A stretch of 64,000 nucleotides of DNA from Populus alba (GCF_005239225.2 NC_133285.1:132260-196259), one strand, 5' to 3'. Positions 48,034-60,859 are shown, counted from the stretch's first letter. Notes: generated by a model from the sequence alone, not told the origin. Numbers and translations are program-made.

Positions 48034-49525
48034 TTATTTGGTAACTTGTGCGATCACACTGCTTAACGAGGTCGCCTGCTCCTTGGCCGTCTCCACCAAA
48101 GAATCCTGCGTTCAAGATTCATTAATCAAGAACAAAACATGTAGGGTTATTATGGTGTGAGATCGAGAGAAGCAAGGAGGACATATTTACATGTGTGCCC
48201 ACCAGCCGTATCACTGATCTCTTGCTTGACTCTTGAAGCTCACCGGCTATCAAGATTTCGTCCAGAATATAATACGCCTGCATGCACGCACGCTCTGCCG
48301 TGTTATTTCCATCACTATTCTTTCAGCTTTGGAATGTTTAAGAATGCACAACTCCCTCCACACACTTTTCTTTGTTTTAATTGGCACGGTACAGAAGATT
48401 TACCACCACTTGTCATGTGATCATGTTTTCAAACCAAAAACCATGCATGCCCGCATCTCTAAACAAACACTTAATCGATGAGATGGAATGAATCTTCTAT
48501 AATGTGCTGGTTAGTTAAAACAAACAAAAAAAGTCTAAAAAGTTTCTTTTTCTTCAGAGAAGATATCGATTTCAAACCTCTAATCAACTATGTATGACGA
48601 GAAGGAAAAACGAAGATGAAGAGAATGTTACCTTGTGGAAATTGAAGATGAGGTCCAATTCACAAACCTGATAAGAAATTATAAAGGGGATAGGAGTAAA
48701 GGTTTCTAGCACGTAGTATGCGTATATAAATATCGGTGTATCACTGGGTTCAGGTAGGAGCTTGCTTACACTGCCGAAATAACGATCCAGTATCTCCACA
48801 TAATGATGAATGATATCAAGAACCTCCAGTTCGTTGTCTTTCTCATCAACACACATGCAGAAGTAGAGGCCAGCATACCTGCACGCATCGGCTTGATTTC
48901 ATAAATCACAATTACCAGTGCAGTCTCGAGACAATAACATTCTGCGAAACATATAACCTTCTATACACAACCCTAAATCCTCTCCACTCCACGAAGTTGC
49001 AAAGCTTGGGACCCCGATTTAGAATGATGCCACTCAGCTCTCGGATTACCTGTCCAGTCCTTAACAAAATGAGTTTTGCATCCATGATGATCGGTCCTGC
49101 CTAATTCAAACGTGTATGTATAAAAAACAATGTGTCTGGTAGCTCTTAACAACATCATAACACTACCGATCGAAGGAGAAGTTATTGTATATAATAGCTG
49201 GTTACCTTAGATCTTTCACTCAGAGTATAAGGGGAATACCATTTGGCCAACCTCACCTTTCCCTGGCGACTGACAAGAAGCACGAAGTGAATCTGGAAAC
49301 CAACAGGCTAATTAATTAATAATGCCTAGACCAGTAGTAGATGATGCACTCTGTGTCAACTCTCAATACCATTTGAACCCTTTAATTTCTCGTGTTTTTT
49401 CTTTCCATTAATGGCACTCCAGGTAAGATAGACAAGATCTAACGGATCAATTGCATATTCAGAATTGAACAAGAAACAGAAACACGTTATTCTTTCTAAA
49501 ATAATAGCAACGTCGTCCTTACCAT
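48034..49525 (-). CDS. AP1S: AP-1 clathrin adaptor complex, sigma (small) subunit
   Basis: Small subunit of the trans-Golgi/endosome clathrin adaptor. Exons right to left: 49525-49523 (Met only), 49292-49206, 49049-48958, 48878-48770, 48667-48632, 48277-48191, 48105-48034; 161 aa, the standard length of plant AP19 proteins. Family blocks appear in order: IHFVLLVSRQGKVRLAKWY, NRGPKLCNFVEWRGFRVVYR, YAGLYFCMCVDEKDNELEVL, HHYVEILDRYFGSVCELDLI, FNFHKAYYILDEILIAGELQ and the C-terminal SSVIAQVTK. For exon 6 the donor at 48190 was preferred to one at 48202 because it restores the usual four residues before DSLVE. Apparently intact and constitutive in type. Confidence 0.94.
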
Positions 49526-50184
49526 TGTGAAACTCGTAGAGAACAGAACACCTAAAGAGAAAGATAGGAACTGACGTTTGCCCGTTAATTCCCTTTTAGA
49601 AAGAGAATCTGCTAAATTCCAATCCCTGTTGATTATAGGTAGGGCAACTGAGATCAATAATAATAATGGCGTGCAAGAACGCAGCCCATTTTTAACGGGT
49701 CTTTCCTCAAGAAAAGGAGTTAAAACTTAAAAGGCGGTCCAACCAAACAGGTGGCTCCCACTCCACTCATCTTCGTAAATGAATGAATACCGGTCCCTCT
49801 CCGAGTTAACTAGGAACATGGGGAGGAGAGCCCGGTCAGGACAATAATTATTCCATTCCAAACACAGCCTTGTGCCAGCCAGCCAGCCAATTTCCCTACC
49901 GACCGATGTATTTAAAAGTCAATACTGCTAGAGCTCACTCTTAATTAATTAATTGCAATCAAACACACACAGACCATGATTCTTTAATTTAAAAATAGAA
50001 TTTTCCTTAATAATTACACTTACGTTAATTTACGGGGTGGTTCCATTGTAGATTCGCAAAACCTCTACAATTCCAGCTACTACTTTCTAGTTTCTATACA
50101 ACATTCGCTCGTTATTTTGTTCAGGGGAAAAAAATGATAATTTGCAGACATGTATTATACAGGCAGGGGCAGAGTGTTCTTTGC
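49526..50184. other. Intergenic: AP-1 sigma leader/promoter and DUF547 gene 3' flank
   Basis: No coding sequence. Likely 5' UTR near 49526-49600, then a promoter region, then 3' UTR of the minus-strand DUF547 gene. Confidence 0.6.
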
Positions 50185-53100
50185 TCAGACCATTGTTCTC
50201 CCTTTTGCTAATTCTCCATGGATCACATACCGAAAGGATGAACTTTGCGACAACCAATGGATGCTCTTGTTAGCCTTCCCCCTCATGCATTTCCTCATAG
50301 CCTTCAGCTGCCCTTCTGTCAGGCACTCGCTTATCACCTCAATCACCCCATCCGTGTCTATAGACATGTCCTTCCCAAAGTACCAGAGTATTTTTGGTAG
50401 GAAAATCTTTGACTCCTTGTGCACGTAAACTTTGGATTGAATGAACTCTTCTTTAGCAACCTTGAGTTCCTGAAAGATGTTCTTTGCTGTGTAAACTCGG
50501 ACCTAAATTGATCAAACAAAAGAAGTTGTATTGATCAGTTCACCTCAGCCATGACTGGACGTATACAACTGTTCTAATTAATGGAGTTAAGAAATTGTGA
50601 TGTGTTTGAAAAGAATTATTCATACTGCTGGATCGGAATATGCCCCTGAACATAGCGCAAAATGAACGAGTGGCTCTGGGTATTCCAAGGCATAGACATG
50701 TCTTATATTCCCTGTCTTAGATTTTCTTCCTGGAGAAAACAATGCTTGTAGCCACTGCATTCATGAGGGTTAAGAAACGCAAATAAGACAATTGAAAATT
50801 TCAAAGAACATATCTTGCTTATTTAAATAAGAATAACTATGAATAGATTTTCTGTTTACTTTGCAAACTCCATTTTCTTAAATAAAATGACTAGGCTCAT
50901 TCATTAGGCAGCTAAAACTAATGCTTAATCAGGATTGTTTGGTTTGAATTCACAGTGCATACTGTTCAAATGCTCAAGACACCACCTTTACAGTCTTGAA
51001 TTTAAATTTCAAGAAAACATTGCCAGCCTACCATAGATCCTAGCCAAGCGTACCATAGATAATGCTATTAACTTATTAATCACTATTCAAAACTCTGCAT
51101 CTCATAAGTTTATGTAACACCCTCCTCCATCCTAAAGTTGCCTTACCCTCTAAACCAAGGCATTTTGATCATTCACGCCATGGAACCAAAAGCTGAAAGA
51201 ACACAGTGGAACATACACCATGTAACCAGATGTTTTCCATTATGTATGCATGTTTTTCCCCAACAATTTCTCTGTTTATTCGTTCACAACACAATCACAC
51301 ACCCCTTCTCAGTATATATGCAAGAACATCCACGGATATGATTAGTCTATATCTGCTATTAGGTTTTTAAAGGGAAAGACATACTGGTTCTGAGTAGTGT
51401 GACTGAATACCCAAGATGGAGCTTTGTATAACGCACGCATTGATGCATTGTCCACCCACATTGTATGCTGCCTGAAAGAAGTGAATACAATGATGACACA
51501 AGTACAGAATAAGATTCATGACAAAAACAGATAGGATAGGTATATTGATGTAAACATTCTTTACCTTCAAGATGGATGCACTTTTCACCCGATTATGTGT
51601 CCCATATGCTAAATATGCCTGCCAAGAAACCTCATAAGCACACATATAATATGCATTGAGAACAACAGCAATAATGGTATCAATGTGCAAAGCACTAGCT
51701 GAGTGAATAAAGGTAGATATGTCATTGCACATGTATAGATGATTCAACACGCATGTTATCACAGGTTGTTCCTTGAGAATTATAAAGCCAATTAAAAAAA
51801 ACATGAGAATCACTATCATCTGGGTCGAAAAGCAAAGTATGGATCATCCACTGGTTGTTTCTGTACTTTCAGATTGTTTAAAAGACAAGCTCATATCATG
51901 TGGAAGCTTTGGCATTTGATGTGGATTATTTTTTCAAGAAATTATAAAGAATAATGGTTTGCTATCACATGAGCAACTCACTTTTGTTCTTTCGTTCTAT
52001 CTACAAAATTATTCTATTTCATACTACAGGTTACTTATTGTAAGTGAGAGTTCAAGAATATTCAAACTGCTAGTCCACGCACATGCATGACCAAGGCATT
52101 GTGAATGTTAATCCAAAACGCAAGCTTCTCTTCACGCTTCAACTTCCTTGGATCCACCTTCTCAAGCCTTTGAACCAGTGACCTGTACAGCAATACAAAG
52201 TGAGCGAGAAATTTTGGAAAATAACTCCTCTGATGTTGATCTTTACAAAGAAGTGAAATATCAGATGATTCAACCCATTCTGCCACCCTGTAAGCCAACA
52301 GTAAGGATTTAACCGAACAACCCACTACCCTTGATTGCAAGTTGCCCCAGGCTAATTCCTATAGAACAGATAAAAACTTGAAGCTACCAAGAACGCAATT
52401 AATATGATCAATCATTTTAGATAACCAATGTGATAGAAAAGGCATGTTCTGACCACCTGAAATTTTTTAGCATGGTGGCAGCATAATTGAAACTAGCATC
52501 ATCTAGATAAATCTTCAGAACTTCAAGCATTGTGTCATATGGTCCGCTCTCTCCTTTCAACCCTTGAAGTTGACGCTGAAACATAGCATCTCCATTGCAA
52601 TGCGGACTCCAGTTATCAGAAGGGTTGCGAGAGGAAAATATACTAGAGGATGACAGGGATGAAGTAGGAGAAGCTGCCAAGCCTAATTGGCTATGAAGGG
52701 GGTTGCAAAGCCTGCAGTAAATGGAAGATATGCATCTCACAATGTCTTCAGAGAGTCTATCAGGAATACCAAGATCGTCAACCAAGCAAGAAGCACGGAG
52801 GTGATCTGCAAGGCTGTGACGACCAGAATCAACATTCTTCTGCTCCTGAAAATGCTCAATAGAAATTTCGATTTGATTGATTGTCACAAATTGCATCTTA
52901 TGGCAAAATCACATGCAGTTGTGCAAAGTGATGTGAACAGCGTAGCTGTTTTAAAGAGATCCTGGTGATCAGGCTAGTTACCCTTGTAGATGTTGACTGT
53001 AAGCTAGCAGTGCAACTCTGACTATACGGTCCTGACCAACCATGTGCAGGGGAACTTTGATCATGGTGGATAATATCACCAGTCTGTTGATGTACTTTAA

Positions 53101-54318
53101 AGTTGTGAGGCCATTGAACTTGTAATGGCGATCCTGTCTTGTATTGCAGATGGTTTTTAGTCACATTTGATAAAGCAGGCAGCTGCTCATTGAAAGCTGT
53201 ACGATACAGTGAAAGAAGATAACGCTCCAGATGCAATATTTCAGCCTCAAGTGTGGCAATCTCCTTCCTCAGTACAGCAGAAGACTGAAGAAAAACGAGG
53301 TCAAAATTATATCCAAGAAAATAAGCAAAAAAGAAAAGACAGCATCCATTTTGAGATATTACTCCAAATAGCTGATTCTAACCAGATATTTCAAAACAGA
53401 ATTAAACCATTTCTAGCACTTCTTCGTTTTTTTTCGTTTTTGTTCCCTTTAATTAAACACCGTTGGCTAGTTTTTATGATATCCGATCCTGCATGTAACG
53501 CTCCACCATGTAGTTTGGATTACTAATATTATCACATATGCATAATTCCAGTTAAAAATTGGCATTACATGATTATATAATACTGAACCTTTGGCGTTGG
53601 AGTGTGATCGCTAGGAATAGATATGATGGAACTACAACCCACTGTGTTCTCAGAATCCCAATTCAGTGAAGCCTCGCGAGACACTGTGCTCTCCAACTTT
53701 GCAATCTGTCAAAATATAAAGAAGATACCTGGATGAGTAATACTTTCGAAATGAGCACTGCTTTTGATCTTGTAGACATCGGTAAACAAGGTAGTCGGTC
53801 CATCAATCACATTAGAAGGTAATTGAGTCCACAGAACTTCTGTCTTGAGAGTAAAATGAGATTTCTAATTTCCTAACATAGACAATTCCATAAAGAGAGC
53901 CTAAGATTGCACTCTGATGGTGTTGGAAAGTGAGGTGAAACTTGAATCAAAAACATTTTGTAAGCCTTCTTCACGGAGTGAAATGACATTTGCATGGATA
54001 TAATAGCAAGGAGGATGATTGGTTCACAGATTCTATATTGATTGCAAAGTAGTGCGATTAATGAACATTAAAACACCATGTGATGGATACTTACAGAATT
54101 CGAAAGAGAGGACAATTTAGGTGACATGTTTAGCACTCCGTTAAGCATATCACTGTCTGGGACACTGCAAATAAAGCAAATTAAAAGGTCTTTTGAGTTT
54201 GGGCCAAAATGTGGTGGCATGGCATAGCAGGAATTAAAGAGATTACTAACCTTGAGGAGCTCGGGTGTGAAATAGAGGGACAAGAAGAAGAGAAAGAGCG
54301 CCTATCAGGACCGGACAT
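50185..54318 (-). CDS. DUF547 protein with MIP1-type leucine zipper
   Basis: Exons right to left: 54318-54251, 54164-54095, 53705-53589, 53283-52982, 52845-52457, 52287-52083, 51618-51565, 51471-51385, 50754-50626, 50502-50185; about 579 residues. The N-terminal part is Ser-rich, then a zipper-like helix (RKEIATLEAEILHLERYLL). The DUF547 domain contains EEKLAFWINIHNALVMHAYL, then AYNVGGQCINACVIQSSIL and HFALCSGAYSDPAVRVYTAK. The C-terminus ends SSSFRYVIHGELAKGRTMV. Related proteins are annotated as ternary complex factor MIP1 leucine-zipper proteins; biochemical function is unknown. Exon 3 ends in phase 0, but exon 4 (from 53283) only reads as family sequence in the frame starting two bases in, so one base seems missing at that junction or a microexon was missed. 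Confidence 0.88.
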
Positions 54319-56447
54319 TTACTGTTTCTGCTCTGTTGCAAGAAATTAGTTTAGCCGGCCTATAGAAAATCGCAAACAAAGAAGCAAGCAGAGCAACGAA
54401 CAGAGACATACATGAAAAGTGCAAGATGAGATCATATGTTGAACAAAACTAGAAGAATTTTGTAAAAGAAAGTGATACTAGTAGCAGCAGTCGTCTTAGG
54501 ATTACCCTTTTATTAAAAACTTTTTAGATGTATTAATTCGAAGCCTCCAACTTTAGTTAAAGCAGGGAGGGAGTAAAGTAGCGCATATAACACATCACCA
54601 TCATCATAAATTTTGGTAGGAAGAGCTAGAGCACAAACAATCAAGCAAAAGATCTCTCTCCTAGTCCTACACAAAAAAGAAGAGAAAATCCTCTACCCTA
54701 ACGGCCAGACAAGACAACAAATTCGCATGTAGTAACCTAAAAACGATCTTGGGTGCCAACTATCGAGGCGAAAGGAGAGAAAGAAATGGACGGCCCACAG
54801 TGAGTCACAGAGCAGGTGAATATTATTTGTTAGGAGGGGAGGGGAGGGGAAACGAAAGGAACAGCATAACATACTGAATTATCCTGTAGATGGGAGTGGG
54901 GACAGGAACCACCAAGAAAGAGGTAGAATGCAGCATTAAAAACAGCAATTTATTATTTATTGACTCATTAACAGCTGGTGAATGATGACACTACGCAGTG
55001 GGAGCAAGAAGCAGCAGCAGCAGCAGGTTAATCATGCTGCCTCTGTACATAAAGCTCATTAATAATTAGCTCTACTACTGCAAATAAATTAATTAATTAA
55101 TTGAAAAAGATATCTATCACAAGAGATGATATCATTTGGAAGAAAGTGGAAAGTAGAGCGAGATGACCGCAACTTTGCAGGCCCAGAAGAGGACCGCTGG
55201 AGCAGTTGGCCTTCTCCTTTTGCCCTTTTATGTTCTGGTCACCCAAACCCCCATGATCAAGGTAAGTGCTGGATTGTATTCCCCAGCTACTGCACCAAGC
55301 CCTGAACAGAAGAATGACAGGTCGTTGTTTCATGTGCAACGAAATCGGTCAACGCTCCACTAACTCACCTGGCGCAAGGGAAAATAATCAACACTCTAAA
55401 GTCTTGAGAGATTATGAGTCTGATGAATGATTAACCTGTAGCACGTGACTGATATTTTAATATAGAGCAACAGTTGCTTTCGGAGTGGGGCAGTGGGCAC
55501 TGATTGCTTTTCGTTTCGCCATCACTATCAGTTTCATACGGGTGTCATATTTTCTTGTTTTATTTTCTCGGGAACTCAGAGAGTCAGAACTAGAAGAAGA
55601 AGAGGGTTAGTTAAATGGCTTGGAGAGTTGACCATTCTTATATTTTATTAACTTTAATTTTTTGCACGCTGACGGTGAGAGGCGGTATTTTAAAATAAAT
55701 TTTATTTTATTTTATTTTTATTTATTCATGTGCTTCTTTTTTCTTACGAGAATATGTTTTTTTTTAATAAAAAGTGAGGTTTCTTAAATAAAAAACTTGT
55801 TATAATTTCAAAAAACAAAGTTACAACAAAAAAGAAATCATGTCTTGATGATTTTTTACTCAAATGCATGTAAAAATAAAAGAATAATTAATTTAGAAAA
55901 TTACAATAAGAAAATATTAAAATAGATATTTTTATCCTCACTAAATACCCATGAGCAATGTTTTTAAGATATTATGTAAGTTAGGTTTGATGTATAATTA
56001 TTAATAAAAATTGCTAATATTATATAACCTTACTTAAAATAACTGGGTAAATATTTAGATATTATCTTAATAATTCTATTTTAAAGAATATTATTCTAAA
56101 AACAGTTAATTAAAAACAGATGATGGGGTTTTTTTATTAAAAAAAAGCATATACCACGGCATGTAGACTCTAGACTTCAAAGAACAGCCTGGGCCTTGAA
56201 AAGGCCATCCAACCCATCATTTTACCGAGGCATGTGCTGTATTAGTGTATTGTATGGATGGTCAAAACATACCCCGATTTGCCTCGCCTAGTTTACATCT
56301 TTTTGCACGTGCCACCTGTACTGCTACTCTAGCTCCCGAGGATCATAATATATTTATATATTGACTTCTTTTTTCTCTCAGCAAAACCACTGCCACCAAG
56401 GTGATAAAATTAACTGACTTATTTTCCAGTTCTAGTTCCAAACAAGA
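54319..56447. other. Intergenic: DUF547 gene promoter side, then AT-rich DNA
   Basis: Contains a (CAG)n tract at about 55012-55026 and an AT-rich stretch from about 55650. A 66-codon frame at 55163-55363 has a hydrophobic segment (GAVGLLLLPFYVLV) but no known relatives, so it is not called as a gene. Confidence 0.5.
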
Positions 56448-57025
56448 ATGGAAGACTCAAATTCACTTGAGAGATTAGAACAGGAGATGGTAATGCATGA
56501 GATTTTCAGGAGAAATAAATATCGTTTTTATTCAATTTAGGAATTTTATTAATTCTTTCCTATATATTGAGTTTAGGAAATTTAATGTTAGAATTTTTCC
56601 TCTTTAAAGATTCAAGTTCAAAAAACTAATTTTAAATGGGGTTGTTTGTTTTATTTTTTACTTAAAACTTTATAGCATGGTAATTTTAATAAAGAAATTG
56701 TTTACTCTTGTGATAGAATATCTGCTACGTTTCAGGTTTTTCTTGGGCTCTTCTTGTTCAACCTCACTGCTGAAGTTGTTGAAGATGGATTCCGTGGGCT
56801 TACAAAGCCGGGAAACAAGTGATCAGGCTGCGTTTGTTATGGAGTCGCCACCAGAGAAGGAAGCCATCACTGTGGGCTGGAGAGACGCCATCAACAAGGT
56901 GATCCCCGCAGTGGTGGTTCTGCATGTCGGTCCTTCGACATCGAACTTCCTCATCGGGACCGCCACTGGGTTAGTTGTTGAAAAGAATCGCGGTATCGTT
57001 CTCACTAGTCGACATGTCGTCAAGG
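56448..57025 (+). pseudogene. DEG7: DEG7 (protease Do-like 7), N-terminal fragment
   Basis: Exon 1, 56448-56489, reads MEDSNSLERLEQEM and ends at a donor (gtaatg). Exon 2 from 56785 starts in phase and reads MDSVGLQSRETSDQAAF, then GWRDAINKVIPAVVVLHVG, ATGLVVEKNRGIVLTSRHVV and K. It matches the start of DEG7, including the catalytic-triad His in SRHVVK. It stops at about 57025, where a donor (ggtaaa) or, a few bases on, a GC donor (aag|gcaagt) could lie. The Asp, Ser and PDZ regions do not appear in the following 2.4 kb before the hAT element, so this is a truncated copy unless the remainder lies past an exceptionally long intron. Confidence 0.75.
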
Positions 57026-57361
57026 GTAAAAGGCAAGTTTTAATAGAAAAAAATTATATTTATAATATTTATATGACTTTTTAAGAAAATAAATGAGTAA
57101 TTAGCTTGAGAAGACTATATAATATATTCACAAAAAAATATTTTATTTTTCATTGAATATTCATGAGTAATTTTTTTAAAATATATTTTTCATATTACAT
57201 TCATAAAATAATTAATCATAAAATAATTGTTAATATTACTATAAAAAGCTTTAATTTTATTTAAAAGTAAAGGTATAGCTGGATGATATTTTAAAAGCGC
57301 GGTATGAGTTTTTTCTTACTCTAAAAAATTAACCTCTTAGAAATATCAATAACCCAATTCT

Positions 57362-58165
57362 TAAATTCAAAATACTATTTAATCACTCTAAAAACTAAAA
57401 TCAAACCAAGTGTGTGTGTTTGTGTGTGTCCTACATTGACATTGAACTATAGTCACTATTAGCCTCAATGGAAGAGTTTTCCGGCAATGCTGAACTATTT
57501 TTTATACAAAAAATAATATTATTGAAATAAAGTTAAAATGTGACATAAAAAACAAATCAGGATAAATGTGTAGCAACACTAATTAAGACTAAGAAAACAT
57601 TACTTATTTTTTAACAATACACACAACTCATAAGGGAAGAAGAGACAATATAGAATAAAATTATATGATGAAAACCTAATTTTTACCATTAGGAGTATTT
57701 GCACATGCCACCCAGAGCACGTGGTGGCCCAAACATGCTAATAGTTTTTTAAATTCAAAAATATTATTTAAAATAATATTTAATCACTCTAAAATCTAAA
57801 ATCAAACCAAGTGAATGTGTTGTGTGTATCCTACATTGACATTCAACTATAGTTACTACTAGCCTCAATGGAAGAGTTTTTCTGCAATGCTGAACTATTT
57901 TTTATACAAAAAAATAATATTATTGAAATAAAATTTAAAAGGTGACATAAAAAACAAATCAGGATAATGTGTAACAACACTAATTAAGACTAAGAATACA
58001 TTGTTTATTTTTTAACAACACACTACTCATAATGGAAGAAAGAGACAATGTAGAATAAAATTATATGATGAAAGCCTAATTTTTACCATTAGGAGTATTT
58101 GCACATGCCACCCAGAGCACGTGGTGGCCTAAACATGCTAGTAGTTTTTTAAATTCAAAATTATT
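57362..58165. repeat. Tandem duplication, period 401 bp
   Basis: Two copies (about 57362-57762 and 57763-58165) share aatcactctaaaa, atcaaaccaagtg, gcctcaatggaagagttttt, caaatcaggata and gcacatgccacccagagcac in the same order. They differ by scattered substitutions and small indels. Each ends near a GCCACC...GGTGGC inverted repeat. Confidence 0.88.
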
Positions 58166-58569
58166 ATTTAAATATTAAATTACGTTATCACCCTCAATCA
58201 AACCTATAATTACTAAAAAGAGCTAAAAGACCCTAATACCCCTGACCAAACTTACTTACATTTCTTGGATTCAGGAAAACTTGATTGTTTATAAAAAAAA
58301 ATGAAAATACTAAGATACTGCTATGTTGATTCTTTTATCCTTAAGGATATTTTTTTGTTATTTTATAGAAATTAAGAATATTAAATAGATGAAAATACCC
58401 CCAATTAAATCTACAATGGTTACTAAACCGTTCAAAAATACTTCTAGCTTCAAGGCAAGTGTTTTTTTTTTAAGGACATAAACGTTACTTGACTATTGTA
58501 ATGAATAGTAGATTATCCATATGACTATACGAAAACCTCATTTCTTTTTAGCTGTATTTTTTTACCAGT

Positions 58570-58702
58570 TTCATTATTATTATTATTACTCATACTATTA
58601 GTATCATAATGGTATTATTTTTATTACTACTACTACCACCACAATCATAACTATTATTATTATTGGTATTAGTATTATCACCACCACCACCACCACCACC
58701 AA

Positions 58703-58766
<64 letters not shown>

Positions 58767-58870
58767 ATTGTTATTATCGCCGCCGCCGCCACCATTGTTA
58801 TTATTATCATTATTGAAATAATAAAAAATATAAAATTTTAAAGGCAATTATTATTATTATAACCATTATC
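58570..58870. repeat. Compound trinucleotide microsatellite
   Basis: Blocks of (ATT)n, (ACC)n at about 58679-58701, a long (ATT)n at about 58703-58763 and a (GCC)n at about 58778-58791. Reading frames across it are homopolymeric Asn, Gly or Ile and not genes. Confidence 0.9.
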
Positions 58871-59447
58871 ATCACCATTGTTATCGTATCATCTACTTAA
58901 AAAGGATAAATTTTACCTTTTGACTATGTTCACATATTTATTTTTTGTCTTTATATTAACACATATTACCTGGATCATGCATGTAAATAGTTACGCTATA
59001 TTTATTTTTCAGGATCATTCCAATTATATTTCTATTACCTATCTAATATATTCCTCTTATATTTAATTAATAGACTACATCTAATACATTTAGATTTATA
59101 TAACACATTTAATTTATATAATATTTTTATATTTCTTATTCCATTTTATTTTAATAAACCTCCTTTCTTTTTTAGCTGTTTTTTTTATTGATTTCATTAT
59201 TATTATCACTATTATTGTTATTATTATTGTTTGCTATTAGTATCATTACCGATAGTACACCATAACTACCACCATAATGTTGTTGCTGTTGTTGTTGCTA
59301 CTGCTACTATTGTTATTGTTATTGAAATGACAACAAAAAAATCTTTTGAAGGATATTATTATTATTATTGAAAAAGAAAATCAAAAACTTGATATGAAAA
59401 ATAAAATAAAAAAACTATAAATCTAAATCCGGTTAAAAAAAATGAGT

Positions 59448-59455
59448 AATTAAAT
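59448..59455. repeat. Left 8-bp target-site duplication of the hAT element
   Basis: AATTAAAT, identical to 63894-63901. Confidence 0.85.
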
Positions 59456-59650
59456 CAGTGTTTTAAGACCCGGCCCGGCCCGGCGGGTCGACCCGGGACC
59501 CGGCCGACCCGGGCCTGTGGCCGGGCCGGGTCTAAGTAAAAAGTAGGCTGGGAATTGGCCCGGCCAGACCCGGTCGACCCGGAGGGTCGACCCGGGACCC
59601 GGCTGAGACCCGGGTTTATTTTTTTTTTATACTCTTATGCCCGAAACGAC

Positions 59651-59688
59651 GTCGTTTTGGCCTTTTACAATTAAAAGGCCAAAACGAC
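59651..59688. other. Perfect 17-bp-stem hairpin in the hAT leader region
   Basis: gtcgttttggcctttta (59651-59667), loop caat, then its exact complement (59672-59688). It overlaps a self-complementary aaacgacgtcgttt at 59644-59657. Confidence 0.9.
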
Positions 59689-60859
59689 AATAGCAGAGGC
59701 CAGAGAGACGAATGCATTGCAGACCAGACGAAGTGAGAAGAACTGAAGAAGACCTAATTTAGAAATTGCAGACCAGACGAACTGAAGAAAACCCATTTCT
59801 CTCTCAGTCGCGAAGAAGAGCAGATGAGCAGAAGACTCTTGATAGCCGTTTCAATTCTGAGCATAAGGTGAGATGAGTTTTTACTTGTTTCTTTCTTCTT
59901 TCACCTTTCTTTATCCATTCCTCTATTTCATCTTCTTCCTTCTGTTAAACTTGCAGGAGAGTATAACAGTGGCATGATTGGCATCGATTCTTCCCTTCGT
60001 TCAGTTTGTTGATCCATCGGTTCTTCCCTCTGTTGACCCATCGATCGACCCACCGGTTCTTCCCACAGGTATGTATCTCGGCCTCTCTGTTCTTCTTTTT
60101 TTCCTGCGACTTCAAATGGTCAATCGTGATTCATGAATATTTCGTTTGCTGTGAAATGTGAATATTGTGAATATTGTTGTCCCTGTTCCTTTGCTGTGAA
60201 ATGTGAATATTGATGTAGCTGTGAATATTATGCAAGTAGCCGTGAGCCTGTGAATATTGTTGTTAATTTTTTGCTGTCCCAGTTCGTTGACTTCTGCTTA
60301 ATTTGTAGCTGTGAATGTTCTTGCATTGGTTGAACTGCAGTTGTGAGAATTTGGGTGGGTTGGCCTTTATGTTTCAATAATGTTTTTTTCTCTTAGAATA
60401 TGTAGCTTTGGTGTATCCATCGGCATAGGAATTCCTTAAATATTAATTCATCCTATTTGTGATTTTCAAATGCTACACAAAAGCTGTAATGATAGAGAGG
60501 CCGAAATTTAGTTTGAATTACATGAGAGATTAATTTCTCTTTACAGCTAATTAAAGGTTGGATTCTAGCTAAGGTTATGCTTGATGGATTTTTTTATACA
60601 ATGGTGTGATTAAGAGAGCATGTGTTACAAAAGCATATTGATAATTAATTCTTTAGGTTATTTTCTCCTTTAAGTTTTACTGTAATTGGATGACATATTG
60701 AGCACAAATCTAAATTAATTTCATTAAATCCTGCTTATTTGCCTAGGTGAGATTAAACATGACCTCAAGAAAAATATTTTTTAAATTTTTGATAGTAATT
60801 AGTAATCTGGTTGAAAGAATTTTCCAGTGATATCTTATAAATTATGTCAGGTCCTTAAA

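Larger units (their letters stand above)
57035..59455. other. AT-rich intergenic DNA with tandem duplication and microsatellites
   Basis: No gene. Holds the 401-bp tandem duplication and the ATT/ACC microsatellites listed separately, plus further scattered AT-trinucleotide repeats at about 59195-59370. Confidence 0.7.

Noticed and set aside
58590..58847. Long Asn/Gly- and Ile-rich reading frames
   Set aside because: They are translations of the ATT/ACC/GCC microsatellite, with no non-repetitive sequence.
59467..59640. GC-rich repeats considered as a CRISPR-like or satellite array
   Set aside because: Units are short, irregular and lack spacers, and they sit just inside hAT termini, which explains them.
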